From Melieria omissa (Eukaryota > Arthropoda > Insecta > Diptera > Ulidiidae), in the NCBI GenBank assembly GCA_963971225.1, contig OZ020268.1, positions 114,172,830 to 114,236,829 of the forward strand: a stretch of 64,000 bases of DNA, given 5' to 3'. Below the pieces are notes generated by a model. That model was not told where the DNA came from and made no database searches. It saw only the letters and a list, made by a program, of their open reading frames with translations. This document shows, piece after piece, positions 11,476 to 24,176 of this stretch. A program made the translations under genes and the position numbers. Every line of letters starts with the position of its first letter. Within the stretch, counting starts at the first letter, position 1.

Positions 11476-14400
11476 CTAATATTCATCGAAAAGCTTCTCG
11501 GATTGTGTGCGACAAAATGGACAGTAGCCTTTCTGCAGTACTTGCAGCTCGAAATCCTCGGCGTAAAATGCCTAAATTAAAATGAATATGAAGTTTTCAA
11601 ATTAAATTTATTTGAAAATAACAGCAACAATATACTCACTAGCAAACACTCAGGGCAGAAGGTCACCTGCAGGTCGGGCAAAATGTTGCGGTAGTACAGA
11701 TTCTTCGTGTGCTTCTCGCGCCGCTTTACAATAACAATGTGATTTGGATCGATTGCACGCAAAGCATTGCGATCCAAGCTCAGCGGCATTGCGCTAGCAA
11801 CATCCTAAAATGGATCAAGTATTCATATGAATTTAGGTTCTTTGACAAAATATGAGTTTAAACCTCATTAAAAGGGTCACCATCTTCAGCGGGTTTGGGT
11901 GGAGCCAATAGCAAACGCTCGGCTTCGACGTCTGCTATATCCACTTCCGGATAAAATTGCACCAATGGTAAAATTTCTACAAATTTTAACTGACGAATAT
12001 GACAAAATATCTTCAATATAAAAACATATAAACAAATTACCAAATGAGATAAACGAAAATATGTAATCCTGCTTGCACGTAGGGCAGATGTTGCCGTTTA
12101 AATGTTGGCTATAATTGGAGCATTTGTAACAAAGCGGTAGCAGCTCCTCGGGATCATTGAAGCCGCTTTTGCAAGCTTTGCTATTTAAATAGTTTATCTG
12201 TGGAAAAAAAACACATTTTGAATGCATAAAGTTGTGAGCACACCAAACAAGTAATTACATCAATTTGCTCCTGCACGCCCGCTGGCGGCTTCAGCGACTG
12301 CAAACGTTGATTTACAATCAAACACAACTTGTTAGCTTGCAGAAATTTTGCCTGTTTGGCCAGCGTAAACAAGACGGCGCTGTGCGAAACAGATTAAAAT
12401 AGAATTTTAACTGAGCACAGAAATAAACAAAACTAATGACGCTCGTAGCTCCTAAAGTGTTCTAATAACAACTTTATTAGAACACTTCGCTTCATTTCAT
12501 ATGCGAATTTCATAAATTTTACTTCTGTGAATATTATAATTATTGAACTTACAACATGCTGACACCTCGTGGTGCTCCCTTGTACTCCACTTCGTTCAGT
12601 ATAAAGCGACTCACATTGAATAGACTCACCGGCGAATAGGTTGTGAAAGGCTCTTTCATATAGTTAAAAATGACGCTGTAGGCGTAATAAACCTTGGCAA
12701 TGCGTAAATGATTTTTGTACTCTTTCAAGTGATGATCAATTGGATTTTGTTCTCTAAAGATCACAAAATGCAAATCGGAAATTCAAAGGGTGCTGAGCGC
12801 TTCAACTTTTAATTTCAACGTACTCTTTCTCGTAGTAAATATCCAAATACTGTTTGGCCAGCAACCAGTGAAAATAGCTGGAATCCAGAAAACGCTCCTC
12901 TTCAATGGCGGCAGTGCTGAGCTGTTTGAGCAGCCGATTTGCGTCCTTAGTGCGACCCGCCTTCAAATAAGCTAAGTAGGAACAAGAGGTCAGTGTAATT
13001 CGACAACTGCCTAAGATTAGAGCACACACCTTGATGTGCCTCAATGAATTGATCAGTTTCGGCTAACCATTGCGCATGTTGATAGTGTACATTTGGTAGT
13101 AATTTTGGCATGTTCTCTGCCAGCCGAAAAGCCTCCGCCCAATCGTGTGCTTCCACGTGCAGCTGCACTACTTGTGCCTCATCGCCCAGCTTCTTGAAAA
13201 TTTCAGCAGCCAGCGGTAGAGCTTTCAGCCGCTTCAAATTGAATGCCACCGATTCCAGCGATTGCTTTTCACTCAAACTCATGCGGCGTCCTATGTCATA
13301 CAAGCTGAAAGCAAATTGACTTTACTAATATTCAATTCATTAATTCCGTAAGTCAATCGAAAATGTGATGGTTTCTGATTGCAACAATCCCTATCAGGTC
13401 TTGAACTTACACATCCGCCCAGCCTTGTTCCGATACAATATCGATCGCTTTTTGGTGCTCACCCACCGATAGTAACAATTCAGCCGCTGCACGAGGCTCC
13501 TTCACCGAGTACGCCCACTCAGCACGCTTTTTTACCAGTTCCCGTTTGTCCTCTACACTGCCATCCTTGAGAAATTCCTGCGCCAAGTCAAACATACGCA
13601 AATCTGAGTACATTTCGAGTGCGCGCATAATTTGGCCACATTTCTGATAGAAGCGAGCGGCTTCTTTATATTTCCCTGCAAAAGCGGAACTCTCCGCCTG
13701 TAGCACTTCCTTCGGCACCTCACCGCGCTTTTGTTTTTCGCATAGTTCACCAATTAGCTGCAACCAGGGCAGATTGCGCACTTTTACATAAGCATCGCGT
13801 GCAATATGCAAATGCAACGCTTCCAATGCAGACTGCGCCAATCCCTCCCAGTCTGCGGTAGTCACGCCCAAACAGGCCACCTGATAAGCCTCCCTGCGAA
13901 AAGACAATCATTGAAAACATTATCATTATAAATCGATAGATGCCGATGTAGTATTTACTCGAAGAGGCCGGCTTCAATGAACTGCCACATGGTGGCTCCC
14001 AGCGCCAGTGGTATGTTGTGCATTACATTGCCGCGCAAGCAAAAGGCAGTTGCGCCGCTTAAACCCACCACCACACCGAGCATATTCTGGGGCGCACGCG
14101 GTGGTAAATTGCCCACGCGCACACTTAGGCCACCGGTGGTGTGTGTGTAGCAAAGCATCGTGTCCAGATGAGTGTTCCATGTGACGGAATTAACACCAGA
14201 ATCCTATAAAATTTTTAACGTATAATTTCGAATTACGATTTCATGGCAACTTAGAGTTAAAGAGCATTTATGATTAAAAAAAATGGTTTAAAAGTTTTCG
14301 TTAACTTGTTTGTTCGAATTACCTAAACTGTGATTAAATTTTTTGTTCATTGCAGATTTAACAATAACTAGTACCTGATATAATATGGTGTCGTTAACAA

Positions 14401-16183
14401 TGTCGCGCACCACCAATCGTCCAGCATCATCCACCACAGCTAATTTGGTGCGATTGGCATTAATATCCAAGCACCGCACCGCAGAAACTACTGTTGTGAT
14501 CATAAGCGGCAGAGAATTGTCCAAAAATATCCGAAACACCTTAAACATTTCCATGATATACACACTAAACTACGCTCAAAGTCAGTGCATTTCCAAAGTG
14601 CTCACCTGTCCACTCTTCAGCCCCACCATCAGGCCCTCCCGGCCGGCTGGGCCACCCGTAACCTTAATGTACCGGATAAACGAATCCATAATCCAGTCGC
14701 GTTGTAACGCGCCATTAAAATCGAGGCTCTGCAATCGCTTCTCCTGGCAGAGGACAATATGCCGAGCGCACACCACCAGCAGACTGCAGTCGAACTTTTT
14801 TTGAATCTTCTCTTTCACTTTATAATGCATCGGTTGATCCTCGCCTGAGCTCAGTTCGTAGAGCACCACTCGTTCCGGCAGCTGTACCGCTAGCCTATTG
14901 CGATAAATAGCTATCTTCTGCACCAGATCGCGGCACTTGATGCGCACCTTTTGCCCCGAAATCAGATGTTGTATGATCACGTCACACATGTTCTCACGAA
15001 ATGCATAACGCTCGCGGTAGAGGGCATGCACCGTGCTGGAGGCGATGTTGAAACACGCCAGCGTGCCATCCTGGCAGCCAATCGTGTATGATTGGCCACT
15101 GGGATGCACTGCCACCGACCAGATCCACGAGTTGAAGCCCTCACCCAAAGTGCCCAATCGCACGCCCTCTTTGGTGAAGAAGTGCAGCGTGTCGGTGCAG
15201 CCACTGACCACACAAAATTCCCCACTAGGAAAATATGTGAGGCAGAGGGGATCGAAGCCGAGCACTCGCTCCTTGCCGATCATTTGGCCGCTGAGCGTGT
15301 GAAACGAAAGAGTCTGACTCCAGTCGGCGACGCCGATAGTGTCGGTGCTAGTGCCAGGACAGCACTGGATGCTGAATACAGCACTGCTGGGTCCGCCAGG
15401 CCGGTCAATGCGCCCCTTCTCCTCGCCGAGCTGCAATGAATATTGTTGCTTTTACAATAACTAAAGCAAAACTTAATTCCAGGGTGCACCTTGCTCCGAA
15501 TAGAAATTGTGCCGTTGGCCAAGCCGAGTATCAGGTATTGCCCGTCATTGGTCCAGGAGCAACTGTTGACACGCGCGGATATTTTGTACTTCTGCACAGC
15601 CTTCTGATCGGTGGACCAGAAGGCAAAGTCTGCACCGGAGCAGGAGGCCAAATGGTGAGAAACGGGATTAAAGCATATGCATTGCACTGAGTCGCTTTGT
15701 CTGCGGGCATAAGAAGCGATCATGAAAAGAATCAATTAATGAGACATTGCTTTGCTATAGCTTACGAATACTTGAGCAGCCCCTCTAGCTGCGGTGTCCA
15801 CACGATGACGGATTTATCAGCGGAGCCACTAGCGAATTTCTTTCCATCGCGCGCATACGCCACGCAGTTCACCGTGTCCTTGTGAGCTTTGAGTGTGTTG
15901 AGCAACGTTCCGTCAGGGTCATAGATGAGTATACGCTCACCGGCTGCCACCACCAGTTGCCGGCCATCCGGGTGATAACACACGGAGTGCACACTGTACA
16001 TACCAAATGGGCCAAAGTAGTTAATAAGAGACGAAGTGTAATATGTTTTAACTTTATTAATAATATAATAGTCTGCTGTTCCTGCTACTGCTTCTGCAAT
16101 CGTCATACAAAAACGCACCTGACGCTCTCATCTTTGGTATTGGGAAATTCAATTTTCTCCACCCATTTCAGTACACCACGCAT
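11476..16183 (-). CDS. IFT122: Intraflagellar transport protein 122 (IFT-A subunit, Oseg1), 15 exons, 1165 aa
   Basis: A core IFT-A subunit for retrograde ciliary transport and receptor entry; in flies it acts in ciliated sensory neurons. Exons on the minus strand: 16183-16119, 15993-15766, 15700-15490, 15430-14606, 14539-14375, 14203-13959, 13893-13411, 13304-13030, 12971-12824, 12753-12553, 12379-12259, 12197-12041, 11976-11864, 11804-11640, 11571-11476. Every junction keeps phase and the sum, 3498 bases, is exactly divisible by three. The start reads [13 protein letters not shown]. The N-terminal half holds WD40 repeats (e.g. [20 protein letters not shown]), followed by TPR-like helices and a C-terminal zinc-binding part with [20 protein letters not shown] and [15 protein letters not shown]. 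One weak point is the donor after exon 13, GTTTAA, which is non-consensus although the frame and the following exon support it. An X-box lies 144 bp upstream of the start codon. Confidence 0.94.
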
Positions 16184-16326
16184 TTTAGCATTTACAGAAT
16201 TTGATGAATTTAGTTTTGAAGAATAAAACGCGCACTTTTCACATTTTCAATAATTTTTCTATATGTGCTGATGCTGATGCACTTCTAGCTTTTCGAATTC
16301 TTGTGTTTTTGTTTACATTTTTCCTT

Positions 16327-16339
16327 GTTGCCTGGCAAC
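16327..16339. promoter_or_regulatory. RFX X-box (GTTGCCTGGCAAC) upstream of IFT122
   Basis: A perfect 6+1+6 palindrome matching the RYYNYY-N1-3-RRNRAC X-box consensus bound by RFX factors at ciliary genes. It lies 144 bp upstream of the IFT122 ATG on the divergent side, within the usual distance range for fly and worm IFT genes. The motif is seen directly; binding is inference from the known biology of IFT genes. Confidence 0.85.
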
Positions 16340-16547
16340 GCATTGTTGGTCCAACAACAACGTCTAACAAGCAAGAGCAACCGCAACGACAACAGTTATT
16401 ATACCTGTCGCCAATAATAGGAACAACAGCGACTAAAACTTTGAGCAGCACGTATGGTTAATTTTCGTAAACAACCCAGTAAGAAATGTTTAATCCCTCC
16501 GTTATTTAGTAAAAATTGCTAATCTATATAAATTTCCATGGAATAAG

Positions 16548-16564
16548 GTTGCCGACCTGGCAAC
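16548..16564. promoter_or_regulatory. Second X-box-like palindrome with 5-base spacer
   Basis: The same half-sites as the X-box, GTTGCC and GGCAAC, recur here separated by GACCT. The spacer is longer than the 1-3 bases RFX dimers normally accept, so this may be a weak site, a duplicate of the first, or a site for another factor serving the zinc-finger gene promoter. Confidence 0.35.
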
Positions 16565-18929
16565 CCTAATTTGGCATCTAGCGCGTTGATGCTCGCCGTC
16601 GCAGCAGCAGCGACGCCTTCGTCAGTGACGAAAGAGCTGCGCGGCGAGCAAGAACGTGTCACGCGAGAGAGGCAGAGACAAGTCGTTCAATTCTTTTCAG
16701 CGAAACGCCTCGCGCTTTCATTTCGCAGCGAACGACAAGCAAAAATACATTTCGCAATTTTCGTGCATGGTTTCATTGTTTAAATTAGCAGCAAACGGAC
16801 GAGCAGCAGGTATATGCATTGAAATAGTAGAACGAAATGATTGCAAGTGCCGCCATCGCGACGCGCGAGGTTGGCAAAACTTGCGTACAGCGCGCTGGGC
16901 AGTGAAAAAAAATTAAGCGTTAAAATCTTTGCTGAAGGAAATTGACGAAGATAGCAGCGGGCAGCCATTTTGCTTCGCGCTTCCACAAACAACTTGACGA
17001 AAGTCGGTTTTCGTTGAGCTATTGTTTGCCGCTTATGTGTGTCTTGCTCGCACTTATGCGTTTTGGTCTGTAAACTTGACGGAGGGGATTGAACGAAGGG
17101 AATGAACGCGCTAAATAACGACGAAATCGGCACTTATATACGGGACTTCTTTGAGTTTGGCACTTTTTCATTCTGCTGCGTGCAAAGACGATTTTACTGT
17201 ACAGTGTTGCTTTTTTTTGGTTTCGGTAATACATGTGCGTTTAGCTGGATAGTTGCGGAAATTGTGCGGGTGCGTGTTGCAAAATAAATATAAAACTTTA
17301 GTATTGCAAAGAAAAGCAAAAAGTTTGTGAAGATTGTGCCGAAATACGCAGCGGCAGGAATTTGGGTTGGCTGCATCTGTCAGAGCGCTTCACTTTTCTT
17401 GTTTCGTTAAGTTTGTTCATTTTCTGCCTGGCAATCGTACAGTAGCGGCCGCGGCCAGTGTGAATTTGTCGGAGCGGCGTATTGCCGCACGAAGTGATAT
17501 TTTTAAGAACGTGAATTGTGTGAAATGTGAAAGGATATAAGGGTTTGGAGGGACACTGGCACACCATTGCTTCAAGTTTCGAATAAAAATTGTTTCTTCA
17601 GCGCTGCTGCCTCCACAGTGCGTACATGGTTACGTTTGTAAGTTGATTGCCTTCCTAGAAATGATAAATGCAAACTATAATGGCAAGTGGTTATTCAAGA
17701 AAATCAAAAATGTTCTAACCAAAGTGATAATTTTTTTTGGCGCGGCGGTGGGTTCGCATCGTCGCATGATCGTTATGCGCGTAAGCGAGATGTGTCGCAC
17801 AACACCGCCAGGTTAATGTGCTTTTTCGACCCCCTCCCCAGTGTTGTCAATAATTGAATTCAAATGCCCGCTCATGTTATGGATTTCTGTTAATAACAAT
17901 TGTACCCTTTGAATTCAAAGAAGTGTTTTTGTTCGAAAGATTACTTGAAATTTTTCAAATTACTCCAAGTGAAAATAAATTGCACAGCAACGTACACAAA
18001 CTTATTGTTTTATTGCCCTTAGGAATGGTTCAGTATAATTTTTTGTTTGAGTAAAAATTTCAAGTACAGACCGTGGCCGACTCCTCTTCATGAATGCAGA
18101 TATTATTTGCTTTAGTGAGCATTGGTTAAAAACTGGTACACCATTGATTTAATGCTTAGGGAATGACGGTATTAAAAAATACTTAGCAGTAGTAGTATTT
18201 TTCAAAATATCAGTACTTTTGAACAGTAAAATAAAGTTATGATATTCAAATGGATATTATAAACTTAGGATATAAAATAAAATTATTTCAAGTATTGAGT
18301 TTCAGAATACATTAGAAATGGGGAAAGGTCATGGTTTTCCTTTACTATCGTCAGCCACAATTCAAACTAATTTTATATCCGTGAGGGTTCCGAAGCAGCA
18401 GATGCCTAATAGCTCAAAATACTTAAGGGACGAGAAAGCGCTCATAAAAGAATTTGCAACACTGCATTCCCCACTTTAGTACCCATATAACCATCTCTGT
18501 CATTGAAGAGCTGGCTAAGTGGAAAAGAGAGCGACTATGCCGCTTTACAAAGCATGGCATGTGTCAGTCTGGTATGAACGAAGCCTGCTGACTGCAGCAC
18601 AGAACGAAACCATTTAGGGGCAAAGTCGGAGGCAAACCTGACGAAGCTCTGACGAACGAGTTGCCAGAGCAATTCTGGGCAATGTTCGTTGAGTGTGTGT
18701 GATTTGTGTGTGACGTACAAAATTGACGCCGGTGGGCAAAACAAATGCAGCCACTGTTTAAAAAATAAAAACAAACCTTCACAAACCAGTGGATATTTGA
18801 AAAATAAAATTACATTTTGCAGTTTGAATAAGAACTCTCGAAGTGGAAACAGTAAGAATTCGACGACAATAGTTGACCGTTTTGACATCATCAACCCCTC
18901 TGTGTGACGAGGCAGCACCAGCGACCAAT

Positions 18930-21900
18930 ATGAACAACCAGATGAATAATGCGGTGCGCAAGATACACAACCTGCACTCGAGTGGCGCGGTCACAGTGAC
19001 TGGCCTCAGTCAGCCACGCATTCTGAAGCAGAAGGTGGGCACCACCGTGGTCACGCCCGCCAACAGTCTGCAGCACGCGTCCAGTGCAAATCGTTGCTAT
19101 GTATGCGACGATGCGCTGGGCGCCAACCAGCAACAGAACCTGCTCACAGAAACGCAGACATCACACACGGCCACCAAGTTCCCGAACAAGATCGGACAGT
19201 TGGTGGGCGCTGCCTTCATGGTGATCGTGAGCGTGGAGGACGTGGTGTGCGCCCGCTGCACCAACCTTTTAAATTACCTAGACCGACTTGAGAACGATGT
19301 GGAGCGTGTGCGCACTAACCTGATGAACCTGCTGCACAAAAAGTACGGGCTGAATGACGAGGGCGGCGGCGGCACCGCGTCACCGCCGATAAAAATGCAG
19401 AAGCTAAACAGCGGCTCGGCCTCACGCACCGCTGAGGACAGCAGCGACCTGAATCGCGTCCGCAAGATTGTGCATCAGTCCGCGGGCGGCGCCGAGGCAA
19501 CTTTGGGCAAGCAGTCGCCACCAGGTAAGTTGAGCACAACGATATTTGCGTACAGCAAGTACAAACTTTCATTGGCTTTTGTAGTTAGCGCCGTTCAACA
19601 GATGAAAATCTCGACGCAAGTCGTACAGAATTCGGCGGGCACCCAGACGATCCAACGCAAGACGACCAAGATCTACAAATGCCTGTCGTGCGACTACAAG
19701 ACGTCGGACATGCGCCTTTTTAACACTCACTATGAGACGTGTAAGCAGCAAAACTTCCAGTGCAAAAACTGCAAGAAGATCTTCCCGAACTTCGGCAGCA
19801 TGAAGCAGCATATGGTGCGCGAGCACAACACCACCATGGACAACACATGCGCCGTCTGCCACATAAACTTCGTTAATGAGGCTGCTTTGCGGAAGCACAT
19901 GGAGGCCAACCACAGCACGAGCGTGGTGGTGACCAGCACCGCCACACTGCCAGCGCAGACCAACGTTGATTCGATAACGACGGGTGGCGCCGGTACGCCG
20001 CTCTATACATGCAACCACTGTCAATTCAAGTCCACGGACAAGGCACTCTTCGATGAGCACTTCCGCAAGCATCTGTCAGGTGTTAAGCCGAAGCCGTTCA
20101 AGTGCCGGTTGTGCGCTCAGCGTTTTGAGACACGTGAGGCGGCGACCGTCCACGCCAAGCAGCATCAGCCAAACTATTTCAAGTGCGGCACCTGCGCTAT
20201 GTCCTTCCCTAAGCGTGAACTGCTCGTAAAGCACTTCGAGGTGCATCAGCAGTCGCAACAACAGCACACCACAACCACGGCTGCAGTGACTACAGTACAG
20301 CAGCATCAGCAAGTGGTTGCACAGCCGACTACAGCGGTAACCACCGTCAAGCAGATGCCAGTTAAACAGCCGGTGCTTACCACACAAAAGCTGCTGCAAG
20401 AAACCATTGATGAGGCGCTCAGCGACAATGTGAATGTAAATGCCGGATCCTCTACTGGCACTGCCGAAGTCGCCAGCACAACCGCCAACAATATCCGCTT
20501 CTTTTCGTGCCACATTTGTTCGCTTACCTTCATCCAGGAAAATTACTTCAACCAGCACATGGAGGCGCATCGTCGTGACAAAGAGGCAGATAGTAGTAGC
20601 GCTGGTGGTATAGGCACGGGAGCTGCCGTCGCTGTATCGACATCAGCTCCAACAGTGGGCAGTAACGCCACGCTGACGTCACTCAACGCAACCGCCGCTG
20701 CACTACTGGGAGAGGACTCGAAGGACGACGGACAGGGTGAGACGGGTGCTGTGGGTAGCGCGACGGCTGTCGCTCAGCAGTCACACGCCGCCGGTATATC
20801 GGAAGCGGACATTGAAAGCATTTTTGAGAAGATGCATTCCGATAAGAGCGACGCCGGCACAACTGGCGGCGATACTGTGGTCAGCTCTGCAGCCAACACT
20901 GGCACTACGAACACAACTCCATCGACTGCTGGTGGCACGCAAAGTGGTGATAGCTTAGTGATCACATCGCAGGAGGGTTCTGGCGGCATCACCTTCAACA
21001 TCACCATACCGCAGCCGGATGGCACCAGTGCTGCAGAGTCGAATGAGGTGGGTGTTAGCAGGGTCGCGAAGAAAATGATATTTAACAAAAAGTAACTACT
21101 ATTTGACTCTTCTAGAATTCAAAAACGACACCCACAAGCAGTGCACCAGTCTCCGTGAGCATTGACATGCCTATGCTGGATCAGCCGGAGGAGGGCGCGA
21201 CCGTCAAGTCCGAGGCCAAAGACGCGAGCCCAGCAGAAGAGGCAGGCGGCAGTGAAGGAAAAGCACCTACAGCCACACCAGTTAGCATGCCCAGCTTAGA
21301 TGATGATAACGACACACAAGAGAATATTTCCGAACCTGCAAAAGCAGTAGAACCAACGCATTCGAAAAAAGCGACAGATGACGGAGAGAGCGAAGAACAC
21401 ACCAAGCCTACGGATAAAGCAAACGAACAGCAGAACAAGGATAATGCCAGCGCTGAGCCAGCAACTGGCTCTGAGGAGGGTGCCAATGACGCAAATGATG
21501 GCGAACATGCCGAAGCCCATTCTGGCGACGCGGAAGATGGTGTTATGGCGGAGCAAATGGCCGCTGGTGAGCATCAGCAGGTGCAAATGGAACTAGATGA
21601 AGCCATGCAGGCCCAGGTGGAAAGTGGTCAAATTAAGTTCATTCTGAACGAAAACGGGCTTCTGCAGCTGGACAACCATATTATCACGGACGCAGAAGGC
21701 AACCAGATTCTAGTGCAGGACCCGGAGCAAATTCAACAGCTCCTACAGAGCGTCGGTGTGCTGCAGTCCGGGGACGGCTTGGACGGAGAGACGCTGCAAA
21801 TGATGACCGACGCCAACGGACAGATGGTGTTGGTGCAGGGCGAGAACAATGAGACGCAGTTGATAGATGCTTCATTGCTGAACGCCGACGGACAACTGGT

Positions 21901-22228
21901 CATACAGCAGGGACAGGACGGTGAGCTAGGCGAGGGAGCGCATGTCATCGGCGAGGACGGTACACGCATACCCGTTTCGGTGTCGTACACACCCGACGGA
22001 CAACCGATGTTGCGGGTGCAGCAGCAAGTTCTGGAGGCGGGCGAGGGGTCGCAACACGTAGTACTTGAAAAAGATGCGACGGCCACGACCGAGGCGACAT
22101 CTCAAGCAGCCGGAGAAGCGGCAGCGACAGGTGGCGCCGCTAGCGGTGGCGACACCAGTGCAGGCGGAGACTTCTTTGCACTCGAGGATCTAATGCAGCA
22201 GTCGTCGGAAAGCAAGGCGGCTGAATAG
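18930..22228 (+). CDS. ZAD-like C2H2 zinc-finger transcription factor (3 exons, 1056 aa)
   Basis: Exons 18930-19524, 19585-21047 and 21116-22228 join to 1057 codons. The ATG at 18930 is the first in frame; upstream the frame offers only TTG. Residues 56-110 hold paired cysteines (CYVCDD ... VCARC), followed by a helical segment (NYLDRLENDVERVRTNLMNLL) that resembles a zinc-finger-associated dimerisation domain. Seven C2H2 fingers follow; one reads FQCKNCKKIFPNFGSMKQH. Beyond the fingers lie a Gln/Thr-rich linker and an acidic C terminus rich in Glu, Asp and Gln with repeated glycine-led strands (e.g. LLQLDNHIITDAEGNQILVQ). DNA binding in the nucleus is expected. I do not recognise the exact Drosophila orthologue. 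The 60-base first intron is in frame and stop-free, so it could be retained. The GTG-led frame from 21155 is exon 3, not a separate gene. Confidence 0.85.
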
Positions 22229-24085
22229 GAGTGGCTTTAGGAGAGCGATAATTGCACGATTATTGCACACGACGAATGGAATTTTTAGAGTGAGCACAAG
22301 ATTTTTATTGTCGCACTGGGGGCCAGGAATGATTGATGAAATTTTGTATTTACAGATTTTAGTACACACATACACACACACACACACATGTTGTGATGGC
22401 CAGTGCGCATCGAGCATCCAATAGCCATGGGCTGCGGTTGCAACAACAATGCGAACAAGCGCGTGAACACTAACGCGAACATTTGCGTGCGCTCGAAGAG
22501 TGGCGGCCACAACGTATGTTTTTATATCTTGAAGCCGATTTGAAATTAGCGCCTAGACAACTACTAATTTGCGTGCATACATACAAACATGCATACATAC
22601 ATACATATTTGTAGCTATGGTTAAGTTGTAAAATATGCTGAAACACTAAAAATTAAATTAGACTAAGCTGTGTCCCTAGTGACAATGGAAATTTCTCCAT
22701 AAAACAGATGTTTACACGGAAAATTGAAATTAGAACTATGCGCATTTTACTTCTTTTAAGTTTTGCCACCAACAGTGGCAATTTCACAAAGAGTAATTAC
22801 AATTTTAGCCTAGAAACGGAGTTCATAAAACACGCAAACACATACAAGCACACACTTTGTACAATTCAAATGTATTTGGATGTGGAGAAAGTTAAATAAA
22901 CAAAAATTTACTGTTGTAAGTGCGCACTGCATTTTGCGCAAAGCAAAAACCAATATAATTATAAAAACTTGGAAGTAATTCAAACTAAGCCTAGATTAGA
23001 TTAAAAAAAATCAATAAAACAATAGCTTCAGAACACAAAGCTACACATCTATTATCAGCTCTAGAGACAGGATGACAGTTCATATGTATGGTAGTAATTA
23101 ATAGTTCAACGATGAAGTGATGAAAATAACAAAATCCAAAAAACTATGACAAAAAAGAATCAGCAAGCACGCCCACACTAGAGCCACATTAAGTTGAATA
23201 CGTAGTGTATATTTGCGTTACGATTTAAACCTTTTAACCTCACCCTTTTCTCCCTTGCTCTGTGTATCTGTCTAAATACTACAAACATTTCTATTTAGCC
23301 AAGTAAACAAGATCCATCATCAAACTCGTACGCGCAGACTTCAGCCTATAGTGAACACAAGTAATTGCAAGTAATATGTTTTGTTGACGCAGCGCGAGTG
23401 GAACGTTCGTTTTCTCAGTTCGTTCGTTTGATCAATATTTCACCCCACCTCCCATCATACAAATATATAAACACATACTTAGTTCCGATGGAAGAAAGTA
23501 AATTCCTTTTCGCTCTATTTTAGTTTCAACAAATTAAACGAGTATATTTAACGTTACATTTAGTAATATTGTATTATTAAAGAAAGAAGAATAAAAAACA
23601 AAAACATACAAATGCAAAAAATATTTGTAAGCTAAGGCAATATAAGGATTTCAAAGTAAACGTAATTAAAAGTACATATAAAATAAATAAATATAATTGT
23701 TAAAATGAACAAAAAAAAAATTGTGATACTGTGTTTTTTTCTGCTTTACTACTTTTTGTACACCAATTTTCACTATAGGGTCGCTAGCTTGTTACGGCAA
23801 CTTGTTTGAATTGGTTACGATTGGATTCGAGTTTTGGTACGCAGTATCGGAATATGTTTCTTCGGTTCTAAAGCAAATACCTAAAGCGATACCTTTAACC
23901 GTTGCATGCAAAAAGGAAAAACCCCAGTACTACGGGAATATACATACATAACTGATATATCGCTAGTAAAACTCTATAGCTAATCTACTGAACTAGCATT
24001 GGCAGCAAGCAAAAAATATTGTCGAAAGCGAAAACCAAATGATTGTATTTTTTAATCAGATATTCGGTTAAAGCAAGGAAAAAGC
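22229..24085 (+). other. Probable long 3' UTR of the zinc-finger gene with (CA)n and CATA repeats
   Basis: No coding sequence. A (CA)n run spans about 22364-22388 and a CATA-type microsatellite about 22574-22612. Several AATAAA signals occur; the strongest cluster is at 23682-23695 before an A-rich stretch, which would give a 3' UTR near 1.5 kb. An earlier signal near 22895 is possible. After 23.7 kb nothing is recognised. Confidence 0.4.
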
Positions 24086-24176
24086 TTAACCCTTTCCCTT
24101 ATGAAAATAAACCCATTCTGTATGAATTGTATGCGCTGTAGTCCAATATATTGGACATTGTGACTGAAAGGGTTAA
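24086..24176. mobile_element. 91-bp TTAA-flanked miniature element (piggyBac-type MITE)
   Basis: Both ends read TTAACCCTTTC in inverted orientation, with TTAA forming the expected target-site duplication of piggyBac-superfamily elements. Inside is the 16-bp palindrome GTCCAATATATTGGAC at about 24151-24166. There is no coding capacity. The assignment rests on end structure only. Confidence 0.65.

Larger units (their letters stand above)
16184..18929. other. Head-to-head intergenic and 5' leader region of IFT122 and the zinc-finger gene
   Basis: A 2.7-kb region without coding sequence. 16580-17640 is GC-richer than its surroundings and probably contains the promoter and a noncoding first exon of the plus-strand zinc-finger gene. 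A consensus donor GTAAGT at 17638-17643 and a pyrimidine-led acceptor ending at 18822 would define a leader intron of 1185 bases, leaving 107 bases of 5' leader before the ATG at 18930. Short open frames here are not conserved-looking. The leader model is inference from splice signals only. Confidence 0.45.

Noticed and set aside
16571..16916. Frames of 70-86 codons in the IFT122/zinc-finger intergenic region
   Set aside because: They lie in a GC-rich promoter/leader patch, overlap each other in two frames and have no conserved features.
19569..20570. Long minus-strand frames (167 and 164 codons) opposite the zinc-finger exon
   Set aside because: They are antisense shadows of a GC-rich coding exon.
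21155..22228. Separate acidic protein gene starting at 21155
   Set aside because: The frame begins with GTG, not ATG, and continues upstream to a good acceptor at 21115. It joins in frame with the zinc-finger exon and is its third exon.
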